IMG/VR virus record: IMGVR_UViG_3300042553_000608
Location: 1 to 36,577 of that record
Direction: 5' to 3' (one strand)
Length of the DNA stretch: 36,577 nt
From: a virus
Shown here: positions 23,848 through 31,010 of the stretch, piece by piece
Layout of the letters: each line of letters opens with the position of its first letter
Position numbering within the stretch: the first letter of the stretch is position 1
Made by a program: the position numbers and the translations under genes
The notes under the pieces: generated by a model
Told to the model about the DNA's origin: nothing
Seen by the model: only the letters and a program-made list of their open reading frames with translations
The model's database searches: none

Positions 23848-26208
23848 ATGGCGAAACTATTCGTTGAAAATATACCAGCCGAGCTGAAGGAATTAAAGCA
23901 GTGGGTTGGTTGGAAAATGACATTGCTTGCAGACGGTAAAACTTGGGGCAAAATTCCAAAGAATTGCTTCACCGGTGGAAACTCGCAGAGCAATAATGCT
24001 GACACTTGGAGCGATTTTAAAACAGCCATAAAGGCTGTTGATACATATAAATTTGATGGTGTCGGGTTCATGTTCGCTAATGGTTACTTTGGTGTCGACC
24101 TTGACCATGTGCTGGACGATGAAGATGCTGTGAATGGTATCGTGAAGGAATTTGTGCTAACTCTGAACAGCTACGCAGAGGTTTCTCAGAGTGGCACCGG
24201 CTTGCATATCATTTGCAAGGGTAGCTTGCCTGCAGGGCAACGCAGAAACGCAAGCGTTGAAATGTACCAAGACGGACGGTTCTTTATAATGACCGGTGAT
24301 TTGCTTTGGGGCGAGATTCGTGAGGTTCGAGATTGTACCGAGGAAATAAAGGCTTTGCACGAAAAGTATTTAAAAAAGAAATCGTCAGTGGTTTCTGATC
24401 GTGGAGCAGAGCTCGGCATCACCCTGTCTGATAGGGAAATTATCGAAAAAGCCGGAAACAGCAAACAGGGAGCACAGTTTAAAAGATTGTATGCCGGCAA
24501 TATGGACGGATATGACAGCCAATCCTCGGCTGACATCGCTTTGTGCAACATTCTCGCATTTTGGTGTGGGAAGAATGAATACCAAATGGACACCATCTTT
24601 CGCTCGTCCGGCTTAATGCGTGACAAGTGGGATAGAAGGCAGTCCGGCTCTACCTATGGCAAAATAACCATTGCTGATGCAATCGAAAACTGCAGAGAGG
24701 TTTATTCTCGCAGTAATAAATCTACGCACACCGAAACAAAGGCACAACCACGAGAAAACGAACCGAAGGCTCCGGCTCAAAAGGTGAAAGATTATCCGTA
24801 CAACGATACAGGAAACGCACAGCGTTTTGTCGATTATTTTGGGGATAATCTTTTTTATATGCATCAATCGAAAACTTGGCTGATTTGGGACGGTCGGTGC
24901 TGGGTGGAGGATTTGTCCGGCGAAGTTAAAAAGTTAGCGGACGAAACTATAAACCGGATGAAGATACAGGCTTGGGAGGAAGAGGACGACGAAAAAAAGG
25001 AAATGCTTTTAAAATGGGCACACAAGACTTCATCTTCAAAGACTAAGGTGGCAATGCTTACCGAAAGTCAGCACGTTGGTGATATTCCCAAGTTGATGTC
25101 GGATTTTGATTTGCATAAGGATTTCTTTAACTGCAAAAACGGGATCGTAAATTTGAAAAATGGCGAACTGATTCCACACGATAAAGGCTATATGATGACA
25201 AAGATTTCGAACTGTGAATATGACAATGTGTCCGGCAAGCAACCGGAGCGATGGATTAAGTTTCTCGACGATGTCACCGGTGGCGACAAGGAATTGCAGA
25301 GGTATATTCAGAAGGCTGTCGGTTATTCTCTCACCGGATCCATTCGGGAGCAGTGTCTTTTTATGTGCTACGGTTTAGGACAGAACGGTAAAAGCACATT
25401 TTTGGAAACGGTTACCGATATCCTCGGCGGATATGCTCGAAACGCTCAAACTGAAACTATAATGTTGAATGTTAAGGGTGCAAGTGGAGGCTCGTCTGCA
25501 TCGCCGGACATCGCTCGTTTAAAGGGTGCGAGAATGGTCACAGCGAACGAACCGAACCAAGGTGTAAGGATGAACGAAGGGCTTGTGAAACAGTTAACCG
25601 GTGGCGATAAAATCACAGCGAGATTTCTGCACAGCAGGGAGTTTGAGTTTGTGCCGGAGTTTAAACTTTGGATGTCGGCAAACAACAAACCTATTATCAC
25701 CGGAACGGATCAAGGTATATGGCGAAGGATGAGGCTCATTCCGTTTATTGTGCAAATACCGGAAAACAAAAGGGACAAGAGCTTAAAGTCAAAATTAAAC
25801 AAGGAGTTACCTCAAATCCTTAAATGGGCGGTTGACGGTTGTATTATGTGGCTAAGAGAGGGACTGAACGTTCCGGCTTGCGTTGAAAAAGCGACTGCAG
25901 AGTATCGGCAGGAAATGGATTCACTCGGTCAGTTTTGTGATTTGGCTTTGGAGCCGGACAATTCGGCATCCTGCAAGTTTGCGGATATATATGAGGCATA
26001 CGTTTCTTGGGCAGAAGAAAACCACGAATATTTGCTGTCAGCTAATAAATTCGGCAAAGATTTGGTGAAACGATATCCGGACAGGTACCGGCTCGGTGAT
26101 GGCATTTATTATAAACGCATTAAGTTGTCCGAGTATGGGCTGAACCTAATTAAAAAGTCGCAAACGGTCACAGGGTACCAGCAGAAGTTTTCGGGGAGTG
26201 GTGCGTAG
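23848..26208 (+). CDS. D5-type primase-helicase (P4 alpha-like)
   Basis: 786 residues with three parts. Primase-polymerase-like domain 1-170: GVDLDH (metal site, about 82-87), SGTGLHIICKG (115-125), FFIMTGD (145-151). D5 N-terminal region about 310-480. SF3 helicase about 480-660: Walker A GLGQNGKST (509-517), motif B ARMVTANEPN (561-570), motif C KLWMSANNK (606-614), and an IWRRMRLIPF arginine region. The last part (about 691-761) is a winged helix, the origin-recognition place in P4 alpha. It should prime and unwind the phage origin; no phage DNA polymerase is present, so the host enzyme would be used. Confidence 0.95.
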   Translation: MAKLFVENIPAELKELKQWVGWKMTLLADGKTWGKIPKNCFTGGNSQSNNADTWSDFKTAIKAVDTYKFDGVGFMFANGYFGVDLDHVLDDEDAVNGIVKEFVLTLNSYAEVSQSGTGLHIICKGSLPAGQRRNASVEMYQDGRFFIMTGDLLWGEIREVRDCTEEIKALHEKYLKKKSSVVSDRGAELGITLSDREIIEKAGNSKQGAQFKRLYAGNMDGYDSQSSADIALCNILAFWCGKNEYQMDTIFRSSGLMRDKWDRRQSGSTYGKITIADAIENCREVYSRSNKSTHTETKAQPRENEPKAPAQKVKDYPYNDTGNAQRFVDYFGDNLFYMHQSKTWLIWDGRCWVEDLSGEVKKLADETINRMKIQAWEEEDDEKKEMLLKWAHKTSSSKTKVAMLTESQHVGDIPKLMSDFDLHKDFFNCKNGIVNLKNGELIPHDKGYMMTKISNCEYDNVSGKQPERWIKFLDDVTGGDKELQRYIQKAVGYSLTGSIREQCLFMCYGLGQNGKSTFLETVTDILGGYARNAQTETIMLNVKGASGGSSASPDIARLKGARMVTANEPNQGVRMNEGLVKQLTGGDKITARFLHSREFEFVPEFKLWMSANNKPIITGTDQGIWRRMRLIPFIVQIPENKRDKSLKSKLNKELPQILKWAVDGCIMWLREGLNVPACVEKATAEYRQEMDSLGQFCDLALEPDNSASCKFADIYEAYVSWAEENHEYLLSANKFGKDLVKRYPDRYRLGDGIYYKRIKLSEYGLNLIKKSQTVTGYQQKFSGSGA

Positions 26209-26573
26209 TGAGGAAAGTTATCGGCTCGACAAGAATTGTTTTTGTGTTTGAAAAGTTTGTTGTTAAAATTCCAAGGTTAACAAAGTACAGCTCTGCGTTG
26301 TACGGTTTGTTGTCAAATTTGCAAGAGCGAGAATATTCTCTTAAACATTGCGATTTAGCGAAGGTTTTGTTTGGCGATTTTTTGGGTTTTATCGTAGTTA
26401 TGGAGAGAGCTGATGCTTTAAGTTGTAAGACGACAAATGAAATTGAATTTGCTCAAATGTTAGAAGAAAAATACAAAAATGATGAATTGAAACACTTTAT
26501 GCTGTACGATGCAATTCCAGAAAACTGGGGACATATTAATGGACGTTTAATAAAAATAGATTATGGATTGTAA
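26208..26573 (+). CDS. Minimal kinase-like protein
   Basis: 121 residues, GTG start overlapping the primase stop by one base. The order of residues follows the protein kinase/APH fold: Lys20 in FVVKIPR (beta 3), Glu42 in LQEREYS (helix C), a FIVVMERAD hinge (61-69), Asp101-x4-Asn106 in YDAIPEN (catalytic loop, like HxDxxxxN) and Asp118 in IDYG (like DFG). The protein ends one residue after this motif, so there is no activation segment or C-lobe. It lacks a normal glycine-rich loop. Kinase activity is inference; a non-catalytic nucleotide-binding role is possible. Confidence 0.6.
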   Translation: MRKVIGSTRIVFVFEKFVVKIPRLTKYSSALYGLLSNLQEREYSLKHCDLAKVLFGDFLGFIVVMERADALSCKTTNEIEFAQMLEEKYKNDELKHFMLYDAIPENWGHINGRLIKIDYGL

Positions 26574-26583
26574 GGAGTGCGTA

Positions 26584-26862
26584 ATGAAGGTATATGAAAA
26601 AATAAACAAAGTTGCCGGCACAAACTATTCGCTGGAGCAATTGGCAAAGGTGGCATACACGAACGGAGCGTGTCCGATTTGCATTGATGAGGTTCTGAAC
26701 ATCGAAAATTATCCGGAGTCATTGGTTGAGTTTGGTTTGAACCATTGTCAGTGTGCGTGTGGGTTCGATTGCATATTTGAATTTTTAAAGAAAGAGGTCG
26801 TTGAAATTGAAGGTAAAATTGCGGAAACACAATGTATATCCACTAAGCCAGCAGGAGCTTGA
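26584..26862 (+). CDS. Small zinc-binding protein
   Basis: 92 residues from ATG 26584 (AAGGAG six bases upstream; ATG 26563 lies before the previous stop). Cysteines occur as CPIC (about 30-33) and a CQCACGFDC cluster (about 55-63), suggesting a metal site. Helical C-terminus. No named family. First of several cysteine-pair proteins in a row. Confidence 0.6.
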   Translation: MKVYEKINKVAGTNYSLEQLAKVAYTNGACPICIDEVLNIENYPESLVEFGLNHCQCACGFDCIFEFLKKEVVEIEGKIAETQCISTKPAGA

Positions 26863-27064
26863 TTCCTTGATTGGCAGTGGTATAAAAATTAAAAAACTGA
26901 TCACGATTGTCGATGTCGAGCTGACAAAGTACAATATTTTGATTGAAAATGCAACCGGCGAGGAACGTGAACTGCTGGAGCAAAACAAGGCTGTTATGGA
27001 AAAACTAAAAACTAAACTGCAGGAGGCGAAGGGAAATGGTGAAGGAATTAAAGCTGTGCAATAA
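26807..27064 (+). CDS. Small coiled-coil protein, unknown
   Basis: 85 residues if translation starts at TTG 26807, about nine bases after AAAGAGG; TTG 26801 is too close to that site. It overlaps the upstream gene by 56 bases and the downstream one by 29. The N-terminal beta part is followed by a charged helix (EERELLEQNKAVMEKLKTKLQEA). No function known. Confidence 0.55.
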   Translation: MKVKLRKHNVYPLSQQELDSLIGSGIKIKKLITIVDVELTKYNILIENATGEERELLEQNKAVMEKLKTKLQEAKGNGEGIKAVQ

Positions 27065-27254
27065 GTGCTTGACTAAGTTAAAGGATGCACAGATGAATGT
27101 TTTCGTTGTGAAGGGTTTCGGAACTGATTTGAATAGTTGCGATGAATGCAAAAAGACAAAGCAAGAGGTCGCCACCGTTCATTTTGAAAGCACCGGCAAT
27201 TTCGGAAAGCCGGAGCAAACCGGAACCGGCAAGAGTATGTATGATAATAATTGA
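27036..27254 (+). CDS. Small zinc-finger protein
   Basis: 72 residues from ATG 27036, after AGGAGGCGAAGGG. CNKC (8-11) and CDEC (35-38) make one likely zinc knuckle; the rest is polar. It overlaps the coiled-coil gene. No family named. Confidence 0.6.
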   Translation: MVKELKLCNKCLTKLKDAQMNVFVVKGFGTDLNSCDECKKTKQEVATVHFESTGNFGKPEQTGTGKSMYDNN

Positions 27255-27266
27255 GGAGGTGTAAAT

Positions 27267-27614
27267 ATGTTTGTGTGCAAGAGATGTGGCTCTATAAAAT
27301 ACACCACTGCTGGTAAATCCATTCACGTTGGGCTGTATTGTGGCGATTGTGGTGCGTGGGTTAAGTGGTTGTCGCCCAGCGAAAAGGTGCTGTATAAGGT
27401 CGGTGCTGGCTCTGAATTGGAACCGGTGCTGTGCAATGTTTCCACAGCGTTCGTTCCGGTAACGGATGAGAAAAGCATAAAACTCGATGTCGAATACTCC
27501 GGTGGGACTGAGGCTGTTGTTAAGGTTCACGCTTTTAGTGTTAAAGTAAAAATGACCGAGGTCGCTGAATTCAGAGAGCAGTTGACTGGGACGGTTATTC
27601 TTTACAAAGTTTAG
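27267..27614 (+). CDS. Zinc-ribbon protein with a beta domain
   Basis: 115 residues with GAGGAGGTG before the ATG. N-terminal zinc ribbon: CKRC (4-7) and CGDC (25-28), followed by an all-beta domain (about 55-115, FVPVTDEKSIKLDVEYSG to the end). No known family. It is probably co-transcribed with the preceding small genes from the primase promoter. Confidence 0.65.
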   Translation: MFVCKRCGSIKYTTAGKSIHVGLYCGDCGAWVKWLSPSEKVLYKVGAGSELEPVLCNVSTAFVPVTDEKSIKLDVEYSGGTEAVVKVHAFSVKVKMTEVAEFREQLTGTVILYKV

Positions 27615-27626
27615 GAGGCTGTTTAT

Positions 27627-27836
27627 ATGGCAAAGGATAAGCTTGACCGGAAAAATATACAAATGATTGAATATGAGGTTGAGATGTGTGGAGAGGTTTA
27701 CCCTAAAGTTGCTTTATTCAATCAAAGACGGATATCTGAAGGGGCAGTTAATCAACTCATTTTAAGTGGCGAAAAGTACAACGATAATGTGATTTTTATG
27801 CACCACGAACAGTATAACAATGTTTTTCTTAAATAA
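27627..27836 (+). CDS. Small protein, unknown
   Basis: 69 residues with TAGGAGG before ATG 27627. Mixed polar sequence with one Cys and no motif. It is the last gene before a palindrome and a new promoter, so it likely ends the primase transcript block. Confidence 0.55.
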   Translation: MAKDKLDRKNIQMIEYEVEMCGEVYPKVALFNQRRISEGAVNQLILSGEKYNDNVIFMHHEQYNNVFLK

Positions 27837-27853
27837 TATCAAACTATGATATT
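27835..27853. promoter_or_regulatory. Palindrome next to the promoter, putative operator
   Basis: AATATCA (27835-27841) and TGATATT (27847-27853) form a perfect inverted repeat with a five-base centre, ending three bases before the -35 box at 27856. Position suits an operator for one of the two HTH proteins; it has no T run, so it is not a terminator. Confidence 0.5.
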
Positions 27854-27855
27854 GT

Positions 27856-27884
27856 TTGACAGAAAAAAGAAACGGTAATATAAT
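27856..27884 (+). promoter_or_regulatory. Promoter for the ASCH-to-terminase block
   Basis: TTGACA (27856-27861), 17-base spacer, TATAAT (27879-27884): consensus. Directs genes from 27908, and with no terminator seen up to 35325 may extend through the methyltransferase and packaging genes. Confidence 0.92.
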
Positions 27885-27907
27885 AAAAAACAGGAAAGGA
27901 CTTTTAT

Positions 27908-28348
27908 ATGAAAGCGATTAGTTTGTGGCAACCTTGGGCGAGTCTTATGGTCATTGGACTTAAAAAGAATGAAACGAGGTCGTGGGCAACTAAATATAGA
28001 GGATTGCTTGCAATTCACGCAAGCAAAAAGGTGGTACCGTTTAAGGATGCTTTCGGTCATTTGCCGGTTACATTGCAAAAATTCTTGATGGATAGAATTG
28101 TCGAGCATTACGGGTGTTACTCGAATTTACCGACCGGTGCTGTTTTGGGGACTGTAAATGTTAAAGGTTGCGTTGATACCGAATTTGGGCGTTTTGTTTC
28201 GGGCGAGACTGAGCTTGCGTGTGGCGATTACACTGATGGTCGATTTGCTTGGTTAACCGATGACTCTTTTAAATTCGACAAACCCATACCGGCGAAAGGA
28301 ATGCAGGGCTTTTGGAATTGGGATGGTGAGGTGCTGGGTGATGAATAA
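27908..28348 (+). CDS. ASCH domain protein
   Basis: 146 residues with the ASCH pattern: MKAISLWQPWASLMVIGLKKNETRSW at the start (the SLWQPWA and G-x-K-x-x-E-x-R-S-W features), YRGLLAIHASK, then a beta barrel ending in PAKGMQGFWNW. ASCH domains have a PUA-like fold and bind RNA or modified nucleosides. Frequent in phage early regions; some family members are amidohydrolases acting on acetylated cytidine, but I cannot assign activity here. Confidence 0.85.
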   Translation: MKAISLWQPWASLMVIGLKKNETRSWATKYRGLLAIHASKKVVPFKDAFGHLPVTLQKFLMDRIVEHYGCYSNLPTGAVLGTVNVKGCVDTEFGRFVSGETELACGDYTDGRFAWLTDDSFKFDKPIPAKGMQGFWNWDGEVLGDE

Positions 28349-28529
28349 CGCAACGCTTGAATATAGCAACCAAAAAGAAGTATTATTGAGAAAACTCAAA
28401 ATATTTCAGATTTTCTTCACAAGACAGCAAATTAAAACCATTCGGGGGCAGGTTCTCAAGGGCGATTATGCCGGAGCACAGAAAGGCATTGACAGCATCT
28501 TATCTAAAAAGGAGTGTAAGCTCGGATGA
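28341..28529 (+). CDS. Small helical protein, unknown
   Basis: 62 residues from ATG 28341, overlapping the end of the ASCH gene by eight bases. Basic helices (KLKIFQIFFTRQQIKTIRGQVLKGDY). The KGDYxGAxKG segment is a common phage small-protein pattern of unknown role. The final TGA overlaps the next ATG (ATGA). Confidence 0.55.
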   Translation: MNNATLEYSNQKEVLLRKLKIFQIFFTRQQIKTIRGQVLKGDYAGAQKGIDSILSKKECKLG

Positions 28530-28849
28530 ATAAAACGCTGGAACGCTATTTTATTTATAGACTTTGGACGTACATAAAAAGGCGATGTCATAATAAAAAC
28601 GCTCATAATTACCGGTGGTATGGTGGAAGGGGAATTCGTGTGTGTCCGTCTTGGCTGGGTGATTTTGATAAATTCTACCGGTGGTGCAAGGCGAACGGTT
28701 ACCAGCATGGGCTACAGCTCGACCGGATAAATACGGACGGTAACTATTCACCGCAGAACTGCAGGTTCGTTACTGCACTCGAAAACAATCACAACCGGCG
28801 GTGTGTTATCGCCAAACGAGAGAGGGTGAACAATTTATGCAATTTGTAA
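28526..28849 (+). CDS. Stand-alone HNH-like / AP2-type endonuclease
   Basis: 107 residues, basic. Pattern: LWTYIKRRCHNKNAHNYRWYGGRGIRVCPSW at about 13-43, then LQLDRINTDGNYSPQNCRFVTALENNHNRR at about 64-93. The D-R-I-x-x-x-G-x-Y-x-x-x-N-C-R block followed by an N-R end is typical of compact HNH-type phage endonucleases seen as free-standing homing genes. It sits between unrelated small genes, as mobile homing genes do. Activity is inferred. Confidence 0.68.
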   Translation: MNKTLERYFIYRLWTYIKRRCHNKNAHNYRWYGGRGIRVCPSWLGDFDKFYRWCKANGYQHGLQLDRINTDGNYSPQNCRFVTALENNHNRRCVIAKRERVNNLCNL

Positions 28850-29181
28850 GCGAAGATAAAAAAACAATTACATTGCCGGTTCCATTGGGAACTGTGTTAT
28901 ATAGGTTCCATACCAAATGCAATGATGCTTGTCTTTTTCAAAAAGATAATTTCGATGCTGTATTTCCTCCAACCGAAACAGGCAGGTGTTCTCGTGAAAT
29001 GCCATGTCATGTAAAATGCACCGGAGCACGTGGGATTGTTGTCGAATTGTCAAACGTAGCAATGCTTGAGCGAGAATGGAATAAATTTGTATTTGAAACC
29101 GAAATTGAGGCGATTATTGCCGGCATGGAATTTGTCGGTTTGCATCAAAATCAAATGCTGGCAGTCGGACTTGAAATATAG
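28837..29181 (+). CDS. Small conserved protein, unknown
   Basis: 114 residues from ATG 28837 (AGAGGG about ten bases upstream); overlaps the HNH-like gene by 13 bases. It contains ITLPVPLGTVLYRFHTKCNDACLF at the start and several cysteines (CSREMPCHVKC), possibly a metal site. Similar proteins are common in Firmicutes phages but without known role. Confidence 0.62.
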   Translation: MQFVSEDKKTITLPVPLGTVLYRFHTKCNDACLFQKDNFDAVFPPTETGRCSREMPCHVKCTGARGIVVELSNVAMLEREWNKFVFETEIEAIIAGMEFVGLHQNQMLAVGLEI

Positions 29182-29198
29182 AGGGAGCTGTGCCAACA

Positions 29199-29330
29199 AT
29201 GATAAATAGAAACTCCAAAGCATATAAAATCGGTTATGTCATCGGCGAGTTTTTATCCGGAGCCATTCTCGCACTGCTTGTGGTCGGCTTTATCATTTTA
29301 ATTAAATTCTGCATTGATATCATTTTATAA
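29199..29330 (+). CDS. Tiny single-pass membrane protein
   Basis: 43 residues, ATG 29199 to TAA 29330, with GAGGGAG (29181-29187) upstream. A short basic N-terminus (MINRNSKAYK) is followed by one membrane helix of about 25 residues (FLSGAILALLVVGFIILIKF). It fills the gap between two genes in the same direction. Function unknown. Confidence 0.55.
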   Translation: MINRNSKAYKIGYVIGEFLSGAILALLVVGFIILIKFCIDIIL

Positions 29331-29347
29331 ACGAGAGGATGTTAAAA

Positions 29348-30580
29348 TTGCAAATCATAAAAGTAAAGGTCGCCGATTTAAAACCTTACGAGAAAAACGC
29401 AAAGAAACACCCCAAGGAGCAAATCGAGCAAATAAAGCAAAGTATTCGGCAGTTTGGCATGAACGATCCGATTGGCATCGATGAGCACAATATGGTTATC
29501 GAGGGACATGGTCGTTTGTTGGCTGTTAAAGAGTTGGGGTTTGAAGAGGTAGAGTGCATCTGCCTCTCTCATCTATCTGATGCCGATAAAAAGGCATATA
29601 TATTGGCTCATAATAAACTCACTATGAACACAGGATTTGACGACACCATCCTGCAGAGTGAGTTTGCTTTTTTACGTGAAAGTGGAATTGATTATTCTGC
29701 CACCGGTTTCTCTATGCAGGAAATAACAAACCTTTTCACTGTAAAAAAATTAAGCGTTGAGGATGACGATTTTGACGTCACAGAGGCTCTTGCTGGGGAG
29801 CCTGTTACCAAGCGAGGCGATATATGGCAGATAGGAAATCACCGGCTGATGTGTGGGGACAGCACGCTCGAACCGGACGTTCACACTCTTATGAATGGCA
29901 ACAAGGCGAACATGGTGTTCACCGATCCACCTTGGAACGTTGACTATGGCTCGAATAAAACTCATCCGTCTTGGAAAAATCGCAGTATTTTAAACGACAA
30001 AATGACCACCGAGAATTTCAATCAGTTTCTCTCACGTTCCTTTGTTGCAATGAAATCGTCTATAGTTGCCGGTGCCATGGTTTACATCGTTATGTCAGCA
30101 CAGGAGTGGGGCAATATTATGGAGGCAATGTCCAGCCTTGGGTTCCATTGGTCGTCCACCATTATTTGGTTTAAGGACAGCTTGGTGCTTTCAAGGAAGG
30201 ATTATCACACGCAATATGAGCCGATATATTTCGGCTGTGAGAGTGAATATGAGCCTGTGTGGTACGGTTGGTCAGACGATGCGAAACGTGTCTGTCCTCT
30301 GCAGGATAGAAAGCAGTCTGATGTTTGGGAGTTTCCTCGTCCGAAAAGGAGCGATGAACATCCAACAATGAAACCGATTCCATTGGTCGAGCGTGCAATC
30401 ATGAACAGCTCCTATGTTGATAACATTGTCCTTGATTTGTTCGGTGGCTCCGGCACAACCATGGTCGCCTGCGAGCAAACTGAACGCATCTGTTATATGA
30501 TGGAGTTAGATCCGAAGTATTGCGATGTTATCGTTAAAAGAATGGAAAAACTGACCGGAATTAAGGCTGTTTTGATATGA
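29348..30580 (+). CDS. ParB-like domain fused to a DNA methyltransferase
   Basis: 410 residues from TTG 29348 (GAGAGG nine bases upstream; ATG 29339 directly abuts that site). Residues 1-95 form a ParB/sulfiredoxin-type domain with IEGHGRLLAV (51-60). Residues about 155-400 are an N4/N6 amino-methyltransferase with motif IV TDPPWN (192-197) before motif I LDLFGGSGTT (about 362-371), the beta-class order. It should methylate phage and host DNA, protecting against restriction. The target site cannot be read from the sequence. No cognate restriction enzyme is seen. Confidence 0.93.
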   Translation: MQIIKVKVADLKPYEKNAKKHPKEQIEQIKQSIRQFGMNDPIGIDEHNMVIEGHGRLLAVKELGFEEVECICLSHLSDADKKAYILAHNKLTMNTGFDDTILQSEFAFLRESGIDYSATGFSMQEITNLFTVKKLSVEDDDFDVTEALAGEPVTKRGDIWQIGNHRLMCGDSTLEPDVHTLMNGNKANMVFTDPPWNVDYGSNKTHPSWKNRSILNDKMTTENFNQFLSRSFVAMKSSIVAGAMVYIVMSAQEWGNIMEAMSSLGFHWSSTIIWFKDSLVLSRKDYHTQYEPIYFGCESEYEPVWYGWSDDAKRVCPLQDRKQSDVWEFPRPKRSDEHPTMKPIPLVERAIMNSSYVDNIVLDLFGGSGTTMVACEQTERICYMMELDPKYCDVIVKRMEKLTGIKAVLI

Positions 30581-30596
30581 TTTGATATGAAACAGC
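30566..30596. repeat. Inverted repeat around a tandem TTTGATATGA pair, upstream of terminase
   Basis: GCTGTTT (30566-30572) and AAACAGC (30590-30596) flank two adjacent copies of TTTGATATGA (30571-30580 and 30581-30590). It covers the methyltransferase stop and lies 31 bases before the small terminase start. Packaging sites (cos or pac) are often found here, so it is a candidate terminase binding site. Confidence 0.45.
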
Positions 30597-30626
30597 ACGA
30601 AAATATATGAAAAAGTGGTGATTTGC

Positions 30627-31010
30627 GTGGCTCGAAAACCTAAATTGACACCGGAACTTATAAAGGAATTTTGCACCTGCATCTCAAATGGGTTGACAAA
30701 TAAAGATGCTTGTATGATTTGCGATATCTCGGAAGTTACGCTTTATGACTGGATTAACAAGGCAGAAAATGGCGGACTATATGCTGAGTTAACTAAGTCA
30801 ATGAAAAAAGCGGAGGCACAATTTAAAGCATTTCACCTGCAGAATGTAACCAAAGCCGGCAAGACGAGCTGGCAGGCATCGGCTTGGATGTTGGAGCGAA
30901 AGTTTAAGCGTGAGTTTGGTCGGTTCGAGAATGCCGGCTCCGGTGAAGGTGTCGAGGACTTAACACCTTTGTACGATGCTTTGAAGGATGATGAGAACGA
31001 TGGAAAGTGA
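30627..31010 (+). CDS. Terminase small subunit
   Basis: 127 residues from GTG 30627 (AGTGGTG at about 30614-30620; two more in-frame GTG codons at 30615 and 30618 lie in that site). N-terminal helix-turn-helix: LTPELIKEFCTCISNGLTNKDACMICDISEVTLYDWI, then central helices and a disordered acidic end. It recognises the packaging start site on phage DNA and recruits the large subunit. Overlaps the large terminase gene by 11 bases. Confidence 0.85.
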   Translation: MARKPKLTPELIKEFCTCISNGLTNKDACMICDISEVTLYDWINKAENGGLYAELTKSMKKAEAQFKAFHLQNVTKAGKTSWQASAWMLERKFKREFGRFENAGSGEGVEDLTPLYDALKDDENDGK

